Shown piece by piece: positions 19,121-28,763 of a DNA stretch of 64,000 nt. The DNA is from Bacteroidota bacterium (lineage in GTDB: Bacteria; Bacteroidota; Bacteroidia; Chitinophagales; Chitinophagaceae): the NCBI GenBank assembly GCA_013289175.1, contig JABDAN010000004.1:1-64000 (forward strand), written 5' to 3'. Numbering within the stretch: position 1 is the first letter of the stretch; the number at the start of each line of letters is the position of its first letter. Below the pieces are notes generated by a model. The model saw nothing but the letters and a program-made list of their open reading frames with translations, made no database searches and was not told the origin of the DNA. A program made the position numbers and the translations under genes.

Positions 19121-21490
19121 ATGATTAAAAATTATTTCCTGACGGCCTTTCGTAGCGTCGTGAACAACAAGATTTTTTCTGCCATAAACATCTTAGGTCT
19201 GGCATTTGGCATTACTTGTAGTCTGTTGATTTTATTGTGGGTACAGGATGAATTGAACTACGATAAGGATCAACAGAACGGGAAAAAAATGTTTATCGTT
19301 TACCAACGACAATATATAGATCAAAAAATGGAAGGTGGATATTATACACCCGGCCTATTGTCGACGGAGCTAAAAAAAAATATTCCAGAAATAGAAAAAG
19401 CTGTAGGATACCGAGATTGCAACCAAGCTACTTTTGAAGCAGAAAATAAGGTGCTTAAACTGAATGGTGCCTGGACGGGGACCGACTATTTTAATATTTT
19501 CAGTTATCCTCTGTTACAAGGAAACAGGCCAAATGCCCTCAGTACGGTTTCAAGTATGGCCATTTCCAAAAATATGGCAGTAAAGTTTTTCGGAAGCGCT
19601 GCTGCCGCAATGGGTAAAACGATTCGGTATAAAAACAAAACTGATTTTACGGTAACCGCTGTTTTCGCAGATCTGCCAAAAAACGTCTCTCGAAGTTTTG
19701 ATTTTCTCCTCAATTGGACCGCCTTTGTAAAGGAAAATCCCTGGCTTGAGGACTGGAGAAACAACAGCCCGCAGACTTATATTCTACTACGCCCGGATGC
19801 AAAACCGGACTTGGTCAGGAAAAAGCTGACGCATTTTCTCGATGCATATAACAAAACTCAGTCGGCAAGTTTTAGGATTGAACTGGATATTCAAGCTTAT
19901 TGGGATACCTACTTGCATTCCAACTTTGTAAATGGGCGTTTACAAGGAGGACGGATTGAGTATATTAGACTCTTCAGTATCGTCGCGCTATTTATATTGC
20001 TGATAGCCTGCATCAATTTCATGAATCTGGCAACCGCACGTTCTGCCAAACGCAGCAAGGAGATTGGTATTCGGAAAGTATCCGGCGCCGTTCGATCTGA
20101 TTTGATTTTTCAATTTATAGGAGAAGCTATTTTTATAACAATAGTTGCTGTATTGGCTTCTTTGGTATTTTTATATTTCATTCTTCCATTTTTTAATCAG
20201 GTAACTGGAAAAAATATATCATTCCCCTCTTCTAACCAAGGCTTTTGGCTAATACTAGGGGGACTAACGCTGTTGACGGGAATCGTTGCGGGAAGTTATC
20301 CCGCTTTATTTCTCTCATCTTTTAATCCGGTCGAGGTATTAAAAGGTCCCGTTAAATTCAGGTCGGATTCTGTTCTGCTGCGGAAAGGATTGGTCGTTTT
20401 TCAGTTCATGCTAGCCATTATTCTCATTGTAGGGACGATCTATATTTCGAGGCAGATTGACTATGTTCAGCATATCAACCTGGGATATGACCGTGAAAAT
20501 CTCCTATTCATACCCTTGGAAGGGAATTTATCAAAGCAATATGTCTTGTTTAAAGAAGAAGCAATGCGGTCACCGGGTATTAAAGTCATGTCTAGGATCT
20601 CTGACGAACCGACCAACATCAGCAATTCTACTTCGAGTGTTATTTGGGAAGGCAAGGATCCCAATACAACTCCACAGTTTACAACAATTTCAGTGGGTTA
20701 TGATTTTGTGAAAACAATGAATCTTACATTCCTGAAAGGGCGGGATCTTTCTTCTATTTTTTCTTCAGATTCTTCCGGTTACCTGGTTAATGAATCAGCC
20801 TTGGCGATCATTCAATATAAGAATCCAATTGGAAAGCCACTCACGCTCTGGGACCAGAAAGGATCGATCGTCGGCGTGCTAAAAGACTTTCATTTTACTT
20901 CTTTGCATGAGCCCATAAAACCCTTGATCATTCATTGGGGAGAAAATGACGAAGGAGGGGTAGCCATGATTCGACTCAAAGCAGGTATGACAAAGTCAGC
21001 TGTGACCGATCTGGAAAAAATATGCAAATCCCTTAATCCGGCATTTCCCTTTACTTATTCATTTTCTGATGAGCAATATCAAAAATTATATAAATCGGAG
21101 CAGATAGTCAGTCGGCTTTCCAACCTATTTGCGGTGATTGCTATTGTAATATCCTCAATGGGTTTGTTGGGACTGGTTATGTTTACCGCCGAACAAAGGA
21201 CCCGCGAAATTGGAATCAGGAAAGTCTTAGGCGCCAGTGTGGTTTCTATTTTTGCCCTATTGTCAGGGGAATTTATCCTACTGGTAGGGATATCGATTTT
21301 GATTGCCAGCCCTTTGGCCTGGTGGGCGATGGATGTCTGGTCCAGGGGATTTGCTTACCATATAAAGATTGATGGCTGGCTTTTTGTTTTTGCAGGATTG
21401 GTCGCCATTCTGATTGCCTTGATCACGGTTAGTTTTCAATCGATTAAAGCGGCGATCGCCAAGCCCATTCGTAGCATACGGACCGAGTGA
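19121..21490 (+). CDS. FtsX-like ABC permease (MacB_PCD/FtsX), paralogue 1
   Basis: This 789-residue protein has the architecture of Bacteroidota orphan permeases: helix 1 near residues 20-42, a MacB-type periplasmic domain, three helices around 285-390 (ARSAKRSKEIGIRKVSGA follows the first), another helix (VFQFMLAIILIVGTIYI), a second periplasmic domain and three C-terminal helices with QRTREIGIRKVLGAS. It ends KPIRSIRTE. The family uses ATP hydrolysis by a separate ATPase to move or signal across the envelope without transport through the membrane. No partner ATPase is adjacent. A second copy follows 165 bp downstream. Confidence 0.9.
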   Translation: MIKNYFLTAFRSVVNNKIFSAINILGLAFGITCSLLILLWVQDELNYDKDQQNGKKMFIVYQRQYIDQKMEGGYYTPGLLSTELKKNIPEIEKAVGYRDCNQATFEAENKVLKLNGAWTGTDYFNIFSYPLLQGNRPNALSTVSSMAISKNMAVKFFGSAAAAMGKTIRYKNKTDFTVTAVFADLPKNVSRSFDFLLNWTAFVKENPWLEDWRNNSPQTYILLRPDAKPDLVRKKLTHFLDAYNKTQSASFRIELDIQAYWDTYLHSNFVNGRLQGGRIEYIRLFSIVALFILLIACINFMNLATARSAKRSKEIGIRKVSGAVRSDLIFQFIGEAIFITIVAVLASLVFLYFILPFFNQVTGKNISFPSSNQGFWLILGGLTLLTGIVAGSYPALFLSSFNPVEVLKGPVKFRSDSVLLRKGLVVFQFMLAIILIVGTIYISRQIDYVQHINLGYDRENLLFIPLEGNLSKQYVLFKEEAMRSPGIKVMSRISDEPTNISNSTSSVIWEGKDPNTTPQFTTISVGYDFVKTMNLTFLKGRDLSSIFSSDSSGYLVNESALAIIQYKNPIGKPLTLWDQKGSIVGVLKDFHFTSLHEPIKPLIIHWGENDEGGVAMIRLKAGMTKSAVTDLEKICKSLNPAFPFTYSFSDEQYQKLYKSEQIVSRLSNLFAVIAIVISSMGLLGLVMFTAEQRTREIGIRKVLGASVVSIFALLSGEFILLVGISILIASPLAWWAMDVWSRGFAYHIKIDGWLFVFAGLVAILIALITVSFQSIKAAIAKPIRSIRTE

Positions 21491-21667
21491 GATGGTTTGA
21501 AGTGACAAAAGGAAGGCATATCTAGAAAATACGGGCCAAAAACGCCGGGTAAACATCCAGATATCTACGCAACAATTTCATTTTCATATTGTCATTCCAT
21601 TTAAAGGCAGATTCCGCAGATCATAGTCACCTTTGCTAACATTCAATTTCTATATATGTTTTTTACC

Positions 21668-24028
21668 ATGTTAAAAGCTGGAATCCGAAATTTTTGGAAA
21701 AACAGAAGCTACAGTTTTCTGAACATTTTGGGCCTGGCGATCGGGATTGCCTGCGCTGGTCTTATATTTTTATGGGTAGAAGACGAGACCGCCTTTGATC
21801 AGGTCCATGTAAAAAAAGACAGGATCTATATGGTCTTGAATAACTGGCCCTTTTCTCAACATTTTAGCACTTATGAAAGTACCCCCGGATTGATGGGTCC
21901 GGCTATAAAAAAGGAGATTCCGGGTGTGGTCAACACTTGTAGAACCATCGAAGGCAAGTCCACCCAGCTGATCGCAATAGGCAATAAATCCATTTATTCG
22001 GATGGGATTTATGCGGATTCCTCTATATTTAGCATATTCACGATCCCTTTTTTACAAGGGAATGCCGCCACAGCGTTCAACCAAATCCATTCCATGGTCG
22101 TTACCGAAAAAGCGGCCAGGAAATATTTTGGCCAGGTAAACAATGTGCTGGGTCGTACCGTCCGCCTCGACAATAAACAGGACTACCGGATCACGGGTGT
22201 GGTGAAAGATTTACCGGAAAACAATTCAATCCAGTTTGAATGGATGGTGCCCTTCGATATATTTTTTAAGGAGAACAGCTGGCTTTCAAATTGGGACTCC
22301 AATGGGATTCTGACAATGGTGGAACTCGAAAAAAATGCCCATCCGGAACAGATCAATCAGTATCTACACGATTTCATTAAAAAGAGGGTGCCTAAGACCA
22401 TTGTGAGCAGCTTTCTTTTTCCCATGAAGGATTGGCATCTACGGTTTGATTTTGAGAATGGCAAACCCACAGGCAGAGGACGGATTCAGTATGTACATAT
22501 GTTTAGCCTGATTGCCTGGATTATTTTATTTCTGGCTTGCGTAAATTTCATGAATCTGGCGACTGCCCGCAGCGAAAAACGTGCAAAAGAGGTTGGCGTC
22601 AGAAAAGTGCTGGGGTCGGGTAGGGGAAAACTTATTCTGCAATTCATTTCAGAATCCCTCTTTCTGGCTTTCCTGTCGGTCATAGTCGGCATTCTCATCA
22701 TGATGGTTGCTTTGCCATTCTTCAATATACTGGCTCAAAAGCAGTTGCTATTGAATCTCGGCAGCCCGGTACACCTTTTGAGTCTCTTAGGGATTACCAT
22801 AGTCTGTGGCCTCGTAGCAGGTAGTTATCCTTCCCTTTACCTGTCTTCCTTTAACCCGGTGTTTGTATTAAAGGGCGTTAAAATGAAAAGTGGGAGCGCT
22901 TCGTTAATCCGCAAAGGACTGGTGGTCATGCAATTTTCTGTTTCTATCATCCTGATTATCTGTACCATCATTATTTTTCAACAAATTGAACATGCCAGGA
23001 ATCGAGAACTCGGCTACGAAAAAGACAACCTACTTGTGTCATACGTGCAGGGGGATATGGGGAAGAGATTCAATGTCATCAAAGAGGATTTACTCAACAC
23101 GGGAGTGGTAGAAAAAGCGGCGCTTTCAGATCACGAAACCATCTATGGCGGAAACAACAGTGATCATTACAGCTGGGAAGGGAAGGATCCCAATGTGACC
23201 AATATTGTTTCCCAGCGAAATGTGAGTCCGGAATTGCTTTCCACCAATGGCATCCAGGTCGTATTGGGACGCGATTTTTATCCAGATCCGGTCCTAGACA
23301 GCAACAACGTCATCATCACAGAATCGCTGGCAAAAATCATGAACCGGCCCAATCCGATTGGGGCCATCATTCGAGCAGACAGTGACCGGTTTACGGTCAT
23401 TGGAATGGTAAAGGATTTCGTATACGGCAATGTATTTGGGACCACACCTGATCCACTGATTTTCTTTTGTAATCCACATTACGAATACGAAAGTGTGATG
23501 TATATAAGGATAAAGAAGCAGGCAAATACCGAAAAAGCCGTCGCGCTCATTGAATCGATAATGAAAAAAAACAACCCATTGTATCCCTTCCAGTATCGGT
23601 TTGTGGACGATCAGTTTAACGAGCTATTCCTCAGTGAAATGCTGGTCAGTAAATTATCTCGCGTATTTGCCGTTTTGGCCATTTGTATTTCCTGCCTCGG
23701 TTTGTTTGGACTGGCTGCATTTACGGCAGAACGAAGAACAAAAGAAATCGGTATTCGTAAGGTACTCGGTGCCGGTGTGATGCGGTTGGCAGGACTGTTA
23801 TCCGGTGAATTTTTAAAATTGATCGCGGTTTCTTCGCTGTTGGCATTCCCGGTCGCCTGGTATACGATGCATTCCTGGCTACAGAATTATGCTTATCATA
23901 TTACAATCAGCTGGTGGGTCTTTGTTCTGGCCGGAGCGGCTTCTATTTTAATTGCCCTGATTACGATAAGTTTTCAGACCATCCGGGCGGCAATTGTAAA
24001 TCCGATCAGGAGTTTGCGTTCGGAATAA
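21668..24028 (+). CDS. FtsX-like ABC permease (MacB_PCD/FtsX), paralogue 2
   Basis: This protein of about 786 residues has the same helix and domain order as the gene before it, with RSEKRAKEVGVRKVLGS after the first FtsX helix and RRTKEIGIRKVLGAG near the end. It closes NPIRSLRSE. The ATG at 21668 (MLKAGIRNFWKN) fits the family start better than the ATG at 21656. The tandem arrangement suggests duplication followed by divergence of the periplasmic domains. No ATPase partner is nearby. The gene is convergent with the radical SAM gene. Confidence 0.9.
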   Translation: MLKAGIRNFWKNRSYSFLNILGLAIGIACAGLIFLWVEDETAFDQVHVKKDRIYMVLNNWPFSQHFSTYESTPGLMGPAIKKEIPGVVNTCRTIEGKSTQLIAIGNKSIYSDGIYADSSIFSIFTIPFLQGNAATAFNQIHSMVVTEKAARKYFGQVNNVLGRTVRLDNKQDYRITGVVKDLPENNSIQFEWMVPFDIFFKENSWLSNWDSNGILTMVELEKNAHPEQINQYLHDFIKKRVPKTIVSSFLFPMKDWHLRFDFENGKPTGRGRIQYVHMFSLIAWIILFLACVNFMNLATARSEKRAKEVGVRKVLGSGRGKLILQFISESLFLAFLSVIVGILIMMVALPFFNILAQKQLLLNLGSPVHLLSLLGITIVCGLVAGSYPSLYLSSFNPVFVLKGVKMKSGSASLIRKGLVVMQFSVSIILIICTIIIFQQIEHARNRELGYEKDNLLVSYVQGDMGKRFNVIKEDLLNTGVVEKAALSDHETIYGGNNSDHYSWEGKDPNVTNIVSQRNVSPELLSTNGIQVVLGRDFYPDPVLDSNNVIITESLAKIMNRPNPIGAIIRADSDRFTVIGMVKDFVYGNVFGTTPDPLIFFCNPHYEYESVMYIRIKKQANTEKAVALIESIMKKNNPLYPFQYRFVDDQFNELFLSEMLVSKLSRVFAVLAICISCLGLFGLAAFTAERRTKEIGIRKVLGAGVMRLAGLLSGEFLKLIAVSSLLAFPVAWYTMHSWLQNYAYHITISWWVFVLAGAASILIALITISFQTIRAAIVNPIRSLRSE

Positions 24029-24050
24029 GATACTTAAATATTCATCTGCT

Positions 24051-25061
24051 TCAGGCACAGACCCCATGGCTTTCATGAACGATCAATTCAGTCCATTTTA
24101 TCATATCGTCTTCGATTAGGGCGATTTGATGATACACATCCTTTATCAAATCATATAAATTTGCTCCTTTTTCCCTTATGTAGACCGAAAAAATATCCTT
24201 GCCCAAGGCAATGTCACCAATGTTTCCCAGACAGTAGAACGGGTCGAATCCATAGGACATAGGAAATATATTGCCGGTTTCATCCATAATGAGAGACTTA
24301 ACGGTATCGGCAAAATTGGCGGTTGTTATTTTATAGGTTTCCCCTAAATAATTGACGGAGGCAGGAGAGCGAAGGACAAATTCTTTATGGAGATAGTCGA
24401 GTTGTATTTTCATTTTCCCTGCGTATTTTTCTTCCAGAAAACTGCTGATGATAAATACTTTATGAAGAGTCTCCTGGGAAGGTAACATATGGGTGAATTC
24501 GGAGGCTGCCCTGCCCGTCAGTTCAAGCGGATGTAGTTGCAGCAGACCTGCTCCTTGTTCATATACAAAATCAGCCAGCGCAATCAGGTTTTCCCAGCTG
24601 TTTTCAGTGATGGTATGAATAAAACCGAAAGGGATTTTCATTTCCCGGAGAACAGCGACACCGGCCAGCATTTTATCATAAGCGCCTGGCTGGTTGCGCA
24701 CCTCATCATGAAATACCCGGTCACCATCGATGCTGATGGCGATCAAATCGATATACTCCAGAATTTTTCTTCCCCTTTCGGTTTTTAACAACATGCCGTT
24801 GGAAGCCGTTAGATTTTTATAGCCTAACAGGCGGCTGGCTCGCAATAATTCTTCCAATTCTCTGTATAAAAACGGCTCACCGCCCGATACTGAAATAACA
24901 TTAAATCCATACCCTCTTGCGTAATCAAGAAAATCTACGATCGCTCGATGACCAATTTGGCCTTTCATCGCGGGACCGGAAGAAGAATAGCAATGCCTGC
25001 ATTTTAGGTTGCAGGTGAGGGTCGGATGAATTTGAATGATATTTAAACCGGGCTTTTTCAT
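24051..25061 (-). CDS. Radical SAM enzyme with degenerate SPASM-like tail
   Basis: This protein of about 336 residues has a radical SAM core: CNLKCRHC provides the CxxxCxxC cluster ligands, and SVSGGEPF is the SAM-binding GGE motif. The C-terminal region has DETGNIFPMSYGFDPFYCLGNIGD, which resembles the start of a SPASM/twitch domain but has Met where the usual PC cysteine would be. The protein ends VCA. The start chosen (MKKPGLN) lies 1 bp after the stop of the upstream small gene; an ATG at 25082 would overlap it by 20 bp. The tight coupling suggests that the two proteins act together, perhaps as maturase and substrate or as enzyme and partner. Confidence 0.88.
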   Translation of the reverse strand: MKKPGLNIIQIHPTLTCNLKCRHCYSSSGPAMKGQIGHRAIVDFLDYARGYGFNVISVSGGEPFLYRELEELLRASRLLGYKNLTASNGMLLKTERGRKILEYIDLIAISIDGDRVFHDEVRNQPGAYDKMLAGVAVLREMKIPFGFIHTITENSWENLIALADFVYEQGAGLLQLHPLELTGRAASEFTHMLPSQETLHKVFIISSFLEEKYAGKMKIQLDYLHKEFVLRSPASVNYLGETYKITTANFADTVKSLIMDETGNIFPMSYGFDPFYCLGNIGDIALGKDIFSVYIREKGANLYDLIKDVYHQIALIEDDMIKWTELIVHESHGVCA

Positions 25062-25062
25062 G

Positions 25063-25413
25063 TTATCTGGTTTGAGCTCCAATGTTTCCTGCCTGTTCTA
25101 CAGGGCCTACTCCTTGAAATTTGACAACGGCTTCGAATGCGAGCGGATTAGGGATGCCATGCGAAGTAATATAGGCAGAACTGATTTCCTTGCTGATAAG
25201 GTTTGCTGCCAGTCCTGGATTGGTCAGGGGGAATCGGAACTGAATATTAAATTCATCCGGGTAGGGGATGCCGATCCACCATATTCGTTCGATGGTAAGA
25301 TCCTCGCTCTTCAAGGAGGAAAGATGAGCAGAATAACTCTTCAACTTGGATTGGTCCATGCTGGGACTGGAAAGATGCTTCATGAGCGTTTCTTCAATGT
25401 TTGATTTTGCCAT
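25063..25413 (-). CDS. Unrecognised 116-residue protein coupled to a radical SAM enzyme
   Basis: The natural start is ATG 25413 (MAKSNIEETLMKHLS). The frame is open further upstream, but that extension is not protein-like. The N-terminal third is polar and helical. The middle reads like alternating strands (RIWWIGIPYPDEFNIQFRFPL), and the C-terminus is Gly-rich (KFQGVGPVEQAGNIGAQTR). It contains no cysteine and no signal peptide. The stop is one base before the radical SAM start. It could be a peptide substrate, a recognition partner or an unrelated passenger. No family is recognised. Confidence 0.6.
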   Translation of the reverse strand: MAKSNIEETLMKHLSSPSMDQSKLKSYSAHLSSLKSEDLTIERIWWIGIPYPDEFNIQFRFPLTNPGLAANLISKEISSAYITSHGIPNPLAFEAVVKFQGVGPVEQAGNIGAQTR

Positions 25414-26045
25414 AAAAAAAGGTTTAATGTTGCCTACTCTGAATCGGATTTTCGGCTTTCTCCGTTGGGGATTGAGTATTTCGTGGCCTAGATAACTACA
25501 AGATACATCCCACGGGGAGCGGTTGTGATGAGATTTTGTATCTGGTATAAAATGTAATGTATCTGGCACCCCCCTTCATTGATCGCAATTTTTTAAGGTG
25601 GGGAAACAAATGACGGATGCCGGTCGTTAATCGGTAATTCTCTGCAGGATGTCCGTAGGAATTTGTAGTTCTCCTATCCAGGGAAATGCATTTTCTTTTT
25701 AGATCGCGAGAAATAGATTTATTTAAGGGGAATGTTCTAGGCCATCAGGCAACTTATTCGACTTGAATGACCCCATAAAATAGGATAACCTGATTGACGG
25801 ATTGCTCATTAACCCCCGATTTATGCACCTATTAACAAGGACACATTAATTGAGGGGATGACCAGACCCTACCCTGGCCAGACAAACGGGCGTCATTCGG
25901 TTAAATGGCCCAAGAAAGGGAATTAAAATAGTATAAATAATTCTTTTGATCATACCTTAAATGCCTACTTTTATTCCGAATCCTGCCTGCCGTCAACCCC
26001 CTTCTTTACCCTATACATTTTAAAAAACCTTTAAAAATTTCAAGC
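25414..26045. other. Long intergenic region between divergent genes
   Basis: Apart from the TGTATCTGG direct repeat, these 632 bp hold no credible gene. They should contain the promoters for the leftward radical SAM pair and for the rightward SnoaL-like lipoprotein gene. The right end is AT-rich. Confidence 0.4.
25537..25566. promoter_or_regulatory. Direct repeat TGTATCTGG with 21-bp period
   Basis: Two perfect copies of TGTATCTGG lie at 25537-25545 and 25558-25566, separated by 12 bp, which is two helical turns start to start. They are about 125-150 bp upstream of the leftward small gene/radical SAM pair. A related AGATACAT lies in the opposite orientation near 25501. Spaced 9-bp direct repeats are typical of LytTR-type and some other response-regulator sites. 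Confidence 0.4.
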
Positions 26046-26600
26046 ATGAAAAAAACGATTGCCATGGCTTCTGCCATTTCTTTACTATTTGCCTGTACGA
26101 ATCAAAAGACCGAAGACAAAGCAGCAATAACCACCGATTCGGCTGTTGCAGCACCCGCTAAACCACAAGCCACAGAATTTGCAGATGCCAAGTATATCGA
26201 GATTGGTAAAATGGGAAATGCGTCCTTGTCGTCTGGCAATATAGATGCCTGGATGAGTAGCTTCGCTGACAATGCTGTTTACATTTGGAATAATGGAGAT
26301 AGTATTGTCGGAAAACCAGCCATTACAGCTTATTGGAAAAAAAGAAGAGGAGAGGTGATTGATTCCATCAATTTCAGCCAGGATATCTGGTTGGCGGTTA
26401 AAGTGAATCAACCACAGTCGGCAGCCCAAGCACCCGGAAATTGGGTATTGAGTTGGTACCTCACACAAGCTAAATACAAAACCGGCAAGAGAATGGCTCA
26501 GTGGATCCATACGGCTGCTCACTTTGATGCCAATGATAAAATTGACCGCGTGGTTCAATTTTTGGACCGGGCTCCCATCAATGCGGCAACTAAAAAGTAA
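26046..26600 (+). CDS. SnoaL/DUF4440-like lipoprotein
   Basis: This 184-residue protein has a lipoprotein signal peptide with the cysteine at residue 17 (LLFAC), then an Ala/Pro-rich linker. The NTF2/SnoaL-like domain follows: IEIGKMGNASLSSGNIDAWMSSFADNAVYIW, then GKPAITAYWKKRR and the C-terminal strands. Such domains bind small ligands or catalyse simple reactions, and the substrate is unknown. The product should be anchored to the envelope. A strong intrinsic terminator follows 20 bp after the stop. Confidence 0.82.
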   Translation: MKKTIAMASAISLLFACTNQKTEDKAAITTDSAVAAPAKPQATEFADAKYIEIGKMGNASLSSGNIDAWMSSFADNAVYIWNNGDSIVGKPAITAYWKKRRGEVIDSINFSQDIWLAVKVNQPQSAAQAPGNWVLSWYLTQAKYKTGKRMAQWIHTAAHFDANDKIDRVVQFLDRAPINAATKK

Positions 26601-26620
26601 ATTATTTTAGATTTTTTCAG

Positions 26621-26652
26621 AAAACGGCATGCATTCATGCCGTTTTTTTTTG
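26621..26652 (+). terminator. Rho-independent terminator
   Basis: An 11-bp perfect stem (AAAACGGCATG pairing with CATGCCGTTTT) has a 4-base loop and a run of T. It sits just after the SnoaL-like lipoprotein gene. Confidence 0.9.
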
Positions 26653-26820
26653 TTTTGTTCACTGGGCTTTGCCGTTGAAAATTCATATATTTTTTAGATA
26701 AATATTTTTTGGTTCACTTTATAGATAGTTTTGGTTATCAATATTTTTTGGGAGGCCTAAACAAACCGGATGGGTACTAGACGTCTGCATTTGGATCAAT
26801 CATTGTTAACTATTCAGTAT

Positions 26821-27420
26821 ATGAACGAAATGAATACCAAAGTTGATGCCTTTTTGAGTAAAGCCAAAAGATGGCAAGAAGAATTGGAGAAATTGAGAAT
26901 GATCATTTTGGATTGTGGACTTAGCGAAGAATTGAAATGGGCTGTTCCTTGTTATACTTTTCAGAACAAAAACATCGTTGCAATAGGTGAATTAAAAAAA
27001 TGCTGTGTGCTCAGTTTTTTTAAAGGGGTCATGCTAGAAGATGCCCACGGTTTATTAATCAAACCTGGAGAGCATACACAAACGGTGCGCCTGATTCGGT
27101 TTACCCAAGTTCGAGATATCGTTAAAATGGCTACTATCTTAAAAGCCTATATCTATGAAGCCATTGAGGTGGAAAAAGCTGGTTTGAATCTGGACTCCAA
27201 AGCGAGGACCAAACCCACCATTCCGGAGGAATTTCAAAAGGAATTAGAGAAAGCTCCTTCCTTGAAGAAGGCATTTGAAGCATTAACCCCAGGTAGGCAA
27301 AGAGCCTACATTTTATATTTTTCTGCACCCAAGCAATCCAGGACTCGAGAGTCAAGGGTGACCAAGTGTATAGAGAAAATCCTGCGCGGAGAAGGTATAA
27401 ACGATGACTACAATCGCTAA
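26821..27420 (+). CDS. YdeI/OmpD-associated family protein (DUF1801-like)
   Basis: This protein of about 199 residues opens with the family pattern KVDAFLSKAKRWQEELEKLRMIILDCGLSEELKWAVPCYTF, continues with a DUF1801-type fold, and ends with the YdeI C-terminal region (EFQKELEKAPSLKKAFEALTPGRQRAYILYFSAPKQSRTRESRV). The function is unknown, and the family is widespread in bacteria and often stress-linked. ATG 26821 or 26830 fits the family start better than ATG 26770, whose added residues are not conserved in style. Confidence 0.85.
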   Translation: MNEMNTKVDAFLSKAKRWQEELEKLRMIILDCGLSEELKWAVPCYTFQNKNIVAIGELKKCCVLSFFKGVMLEDAHGLLIKPGEHTQTVRLIRFTQVRDIVKMATILKAYIYEAIEVEKAGLNLDSKARTKPTIPEEFQKELEKAPSLKKAFEALTPGRQRAYILYFSAPKQSRTRESRVTKCIEKILRGEGINDDYNR

Positions 27421-27584
27421 TAAAATAAGATATCTGAACGGTAAGGTATCCCTGTATTTGTGTTTATATAATCTTTGCCTACCGCTTAATAGGTAACTAT
27501 TTTCGATTGGAAGTTATGAGGGATATCGTTAGAAATGGACATGGTGGATGGTAAATGCAGTGGGTGGGGGTGTGATGATTCCAA

Positions 27585-28499
27585 CTACCCCTTTTTTACA
27601 AATGTGAATACGTACTTGTTCCCTTTGGCATTGATGATGGTTTGGGTGTATTTGACCGATCCTGACTCGCTGATTTCAAATTGACAGGTATTGCTCATGG
27701 AAACCGGTTGGCCGGGGGATTGAAAAGTATTATTGCCAATATAGTCAAGAGGACGGCCGAATGGATCAAGTTTCTTGCCGTATACAGTATTCTCCCAAAG
27801 TCGCTTGTTCCAGACAAATATGGATGAGGTAATCTCTTCCTGCTCCTGGCAGGTATAATTTCCAGCCAATTTTTCCAGTGATGCGGGTTCCACATCGAGT
27901 TTTTCTGCCATGTTGATGTCATACACTACTTTTTTCTTTCCGTCCGGGGTTGACCCGATCATTAATATTCGCTTTTTGGCTGCGGGTGCCATAGAAAACG
28001 GATCCTTATCTATATAAGGGTCACTTGTAAAATAAAGTTGAGTGATCAATGGCTGATAGCCCGTGGCAGTGATCATAAGATGAAAATGAGCTGGACGCAT
28101 CGGTCCGCCTGCCGCATTGTATGGGACGGGTAAAATGGTAGTAAAAAGATACCGGCCTTCTTCATCGGTAAACGTCATGCCACGATATCGGTATTCTTCT
28201 GAGTCATTGTCATACAAGCCATTGTTGGCACAGTGCCACAATTCAATTTTAGCTTTTTTGTATGGGGTCATACAATCACCATGACGTACGATACCGCTTA
28301 GTTCCACCGGCACGCCAGGATCACCAGGAATGATAAAATTGGTTTTCAGCGGTGCGTTGGGCCTGTAGAAAGGTCCGATGATATCCGTTGTGGTTTCACA
28401 ATCGCCCACATACCGCTCTCCGTCAAAGTGAATAAGTCCGGAAGTGCTTACTGCTACCACCCCGAATGCGGCATTTTTAAGGAAGGACCGGCGTTGCAT
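27585..28499 (-). CDS. Intradiol ring-cleavage dioxygenase-like protein, Tat-exported
   Basis: This protein of about 304 residues starts MQRRSFLKNAAFG, a twin-arginine signal. The frame is open to 28568, but ATG 28499 is the sensible start. The catalytic beta-sandwich follows, with probable iron ligands Tyr in NNGLYDND, Tyr in LPVPYN, and the two His of RPAHFHL, in the order expected for protocatechuate/catechol dioxygenases. After this core the last roughly 90 residues (from LEKLAGNYTC) form an additional beta-rich segment not usual in classical enzymes. An exported homologue may act on aromatic or other substrates in the periplasm. The substrate is unknown. Confidence 0.85.
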   Translation of the reverse strand: MQRRSFLKNAAFGVVAVSTSGLIHFDGERYVGDCETTTDIIGPFYRPNAPLKTNFIIPGDPGVPVELSGIVRHGDCMTPYKKAKIELWHCANNGLYDNDSEEYRYRGMTFTDEEGRYLFTTILPVPYNAAGGPMRPAHFHLMITATGYQPLITQLYFTSDPYIDKDPFSMAPAAKKRILMIGSTPDGKKKVVYDINMAEKLDVEPASLEKLAGNYTCQEQEEITSSIFVWNKRLWENTVYGKKLDPFGRPLDYIGNNTFQSPGQPVSMSNTCQFEISESGSVKYTQTIINAKGNKYVFTFVKKG

Positions 28500-28763
28500 C
28501 CAGTAAATATCTAATATTCCTGGAATATGGCGCCAAAAATTGCATGACCAAATAGGATTATCCCTCAATATGATCTTGCCTCACTCGGGATTCCGGTAAG
28601 TCACCGGGTTTTAAAATTCGGATGAACAGAATACTCTAAAGGATGATTTTTTTCAGTTGGAATCTGATAATTATTTGAGAATCAAAGTCTCTCTCATCTA
28701 AAAAACATGGAAACGGCATGAATAAAAAAGACCTTTGACGGTTTTACAGATTCAATATTAAGG

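Noticed and set aside
24051-25413. Assignment of the radical SAM pair to a known RiPP class
   Set aside because: The small protein lacks Cys, GG-leader or known core motifs, and the enzyme lacks a full SPASM domain, so no named class is supported.
26085-26558. 157-residue minus frame
   Set aside because: It is the shadow of the SnoaL-like lipoprotein gene, which has a signal peptide and terminator.
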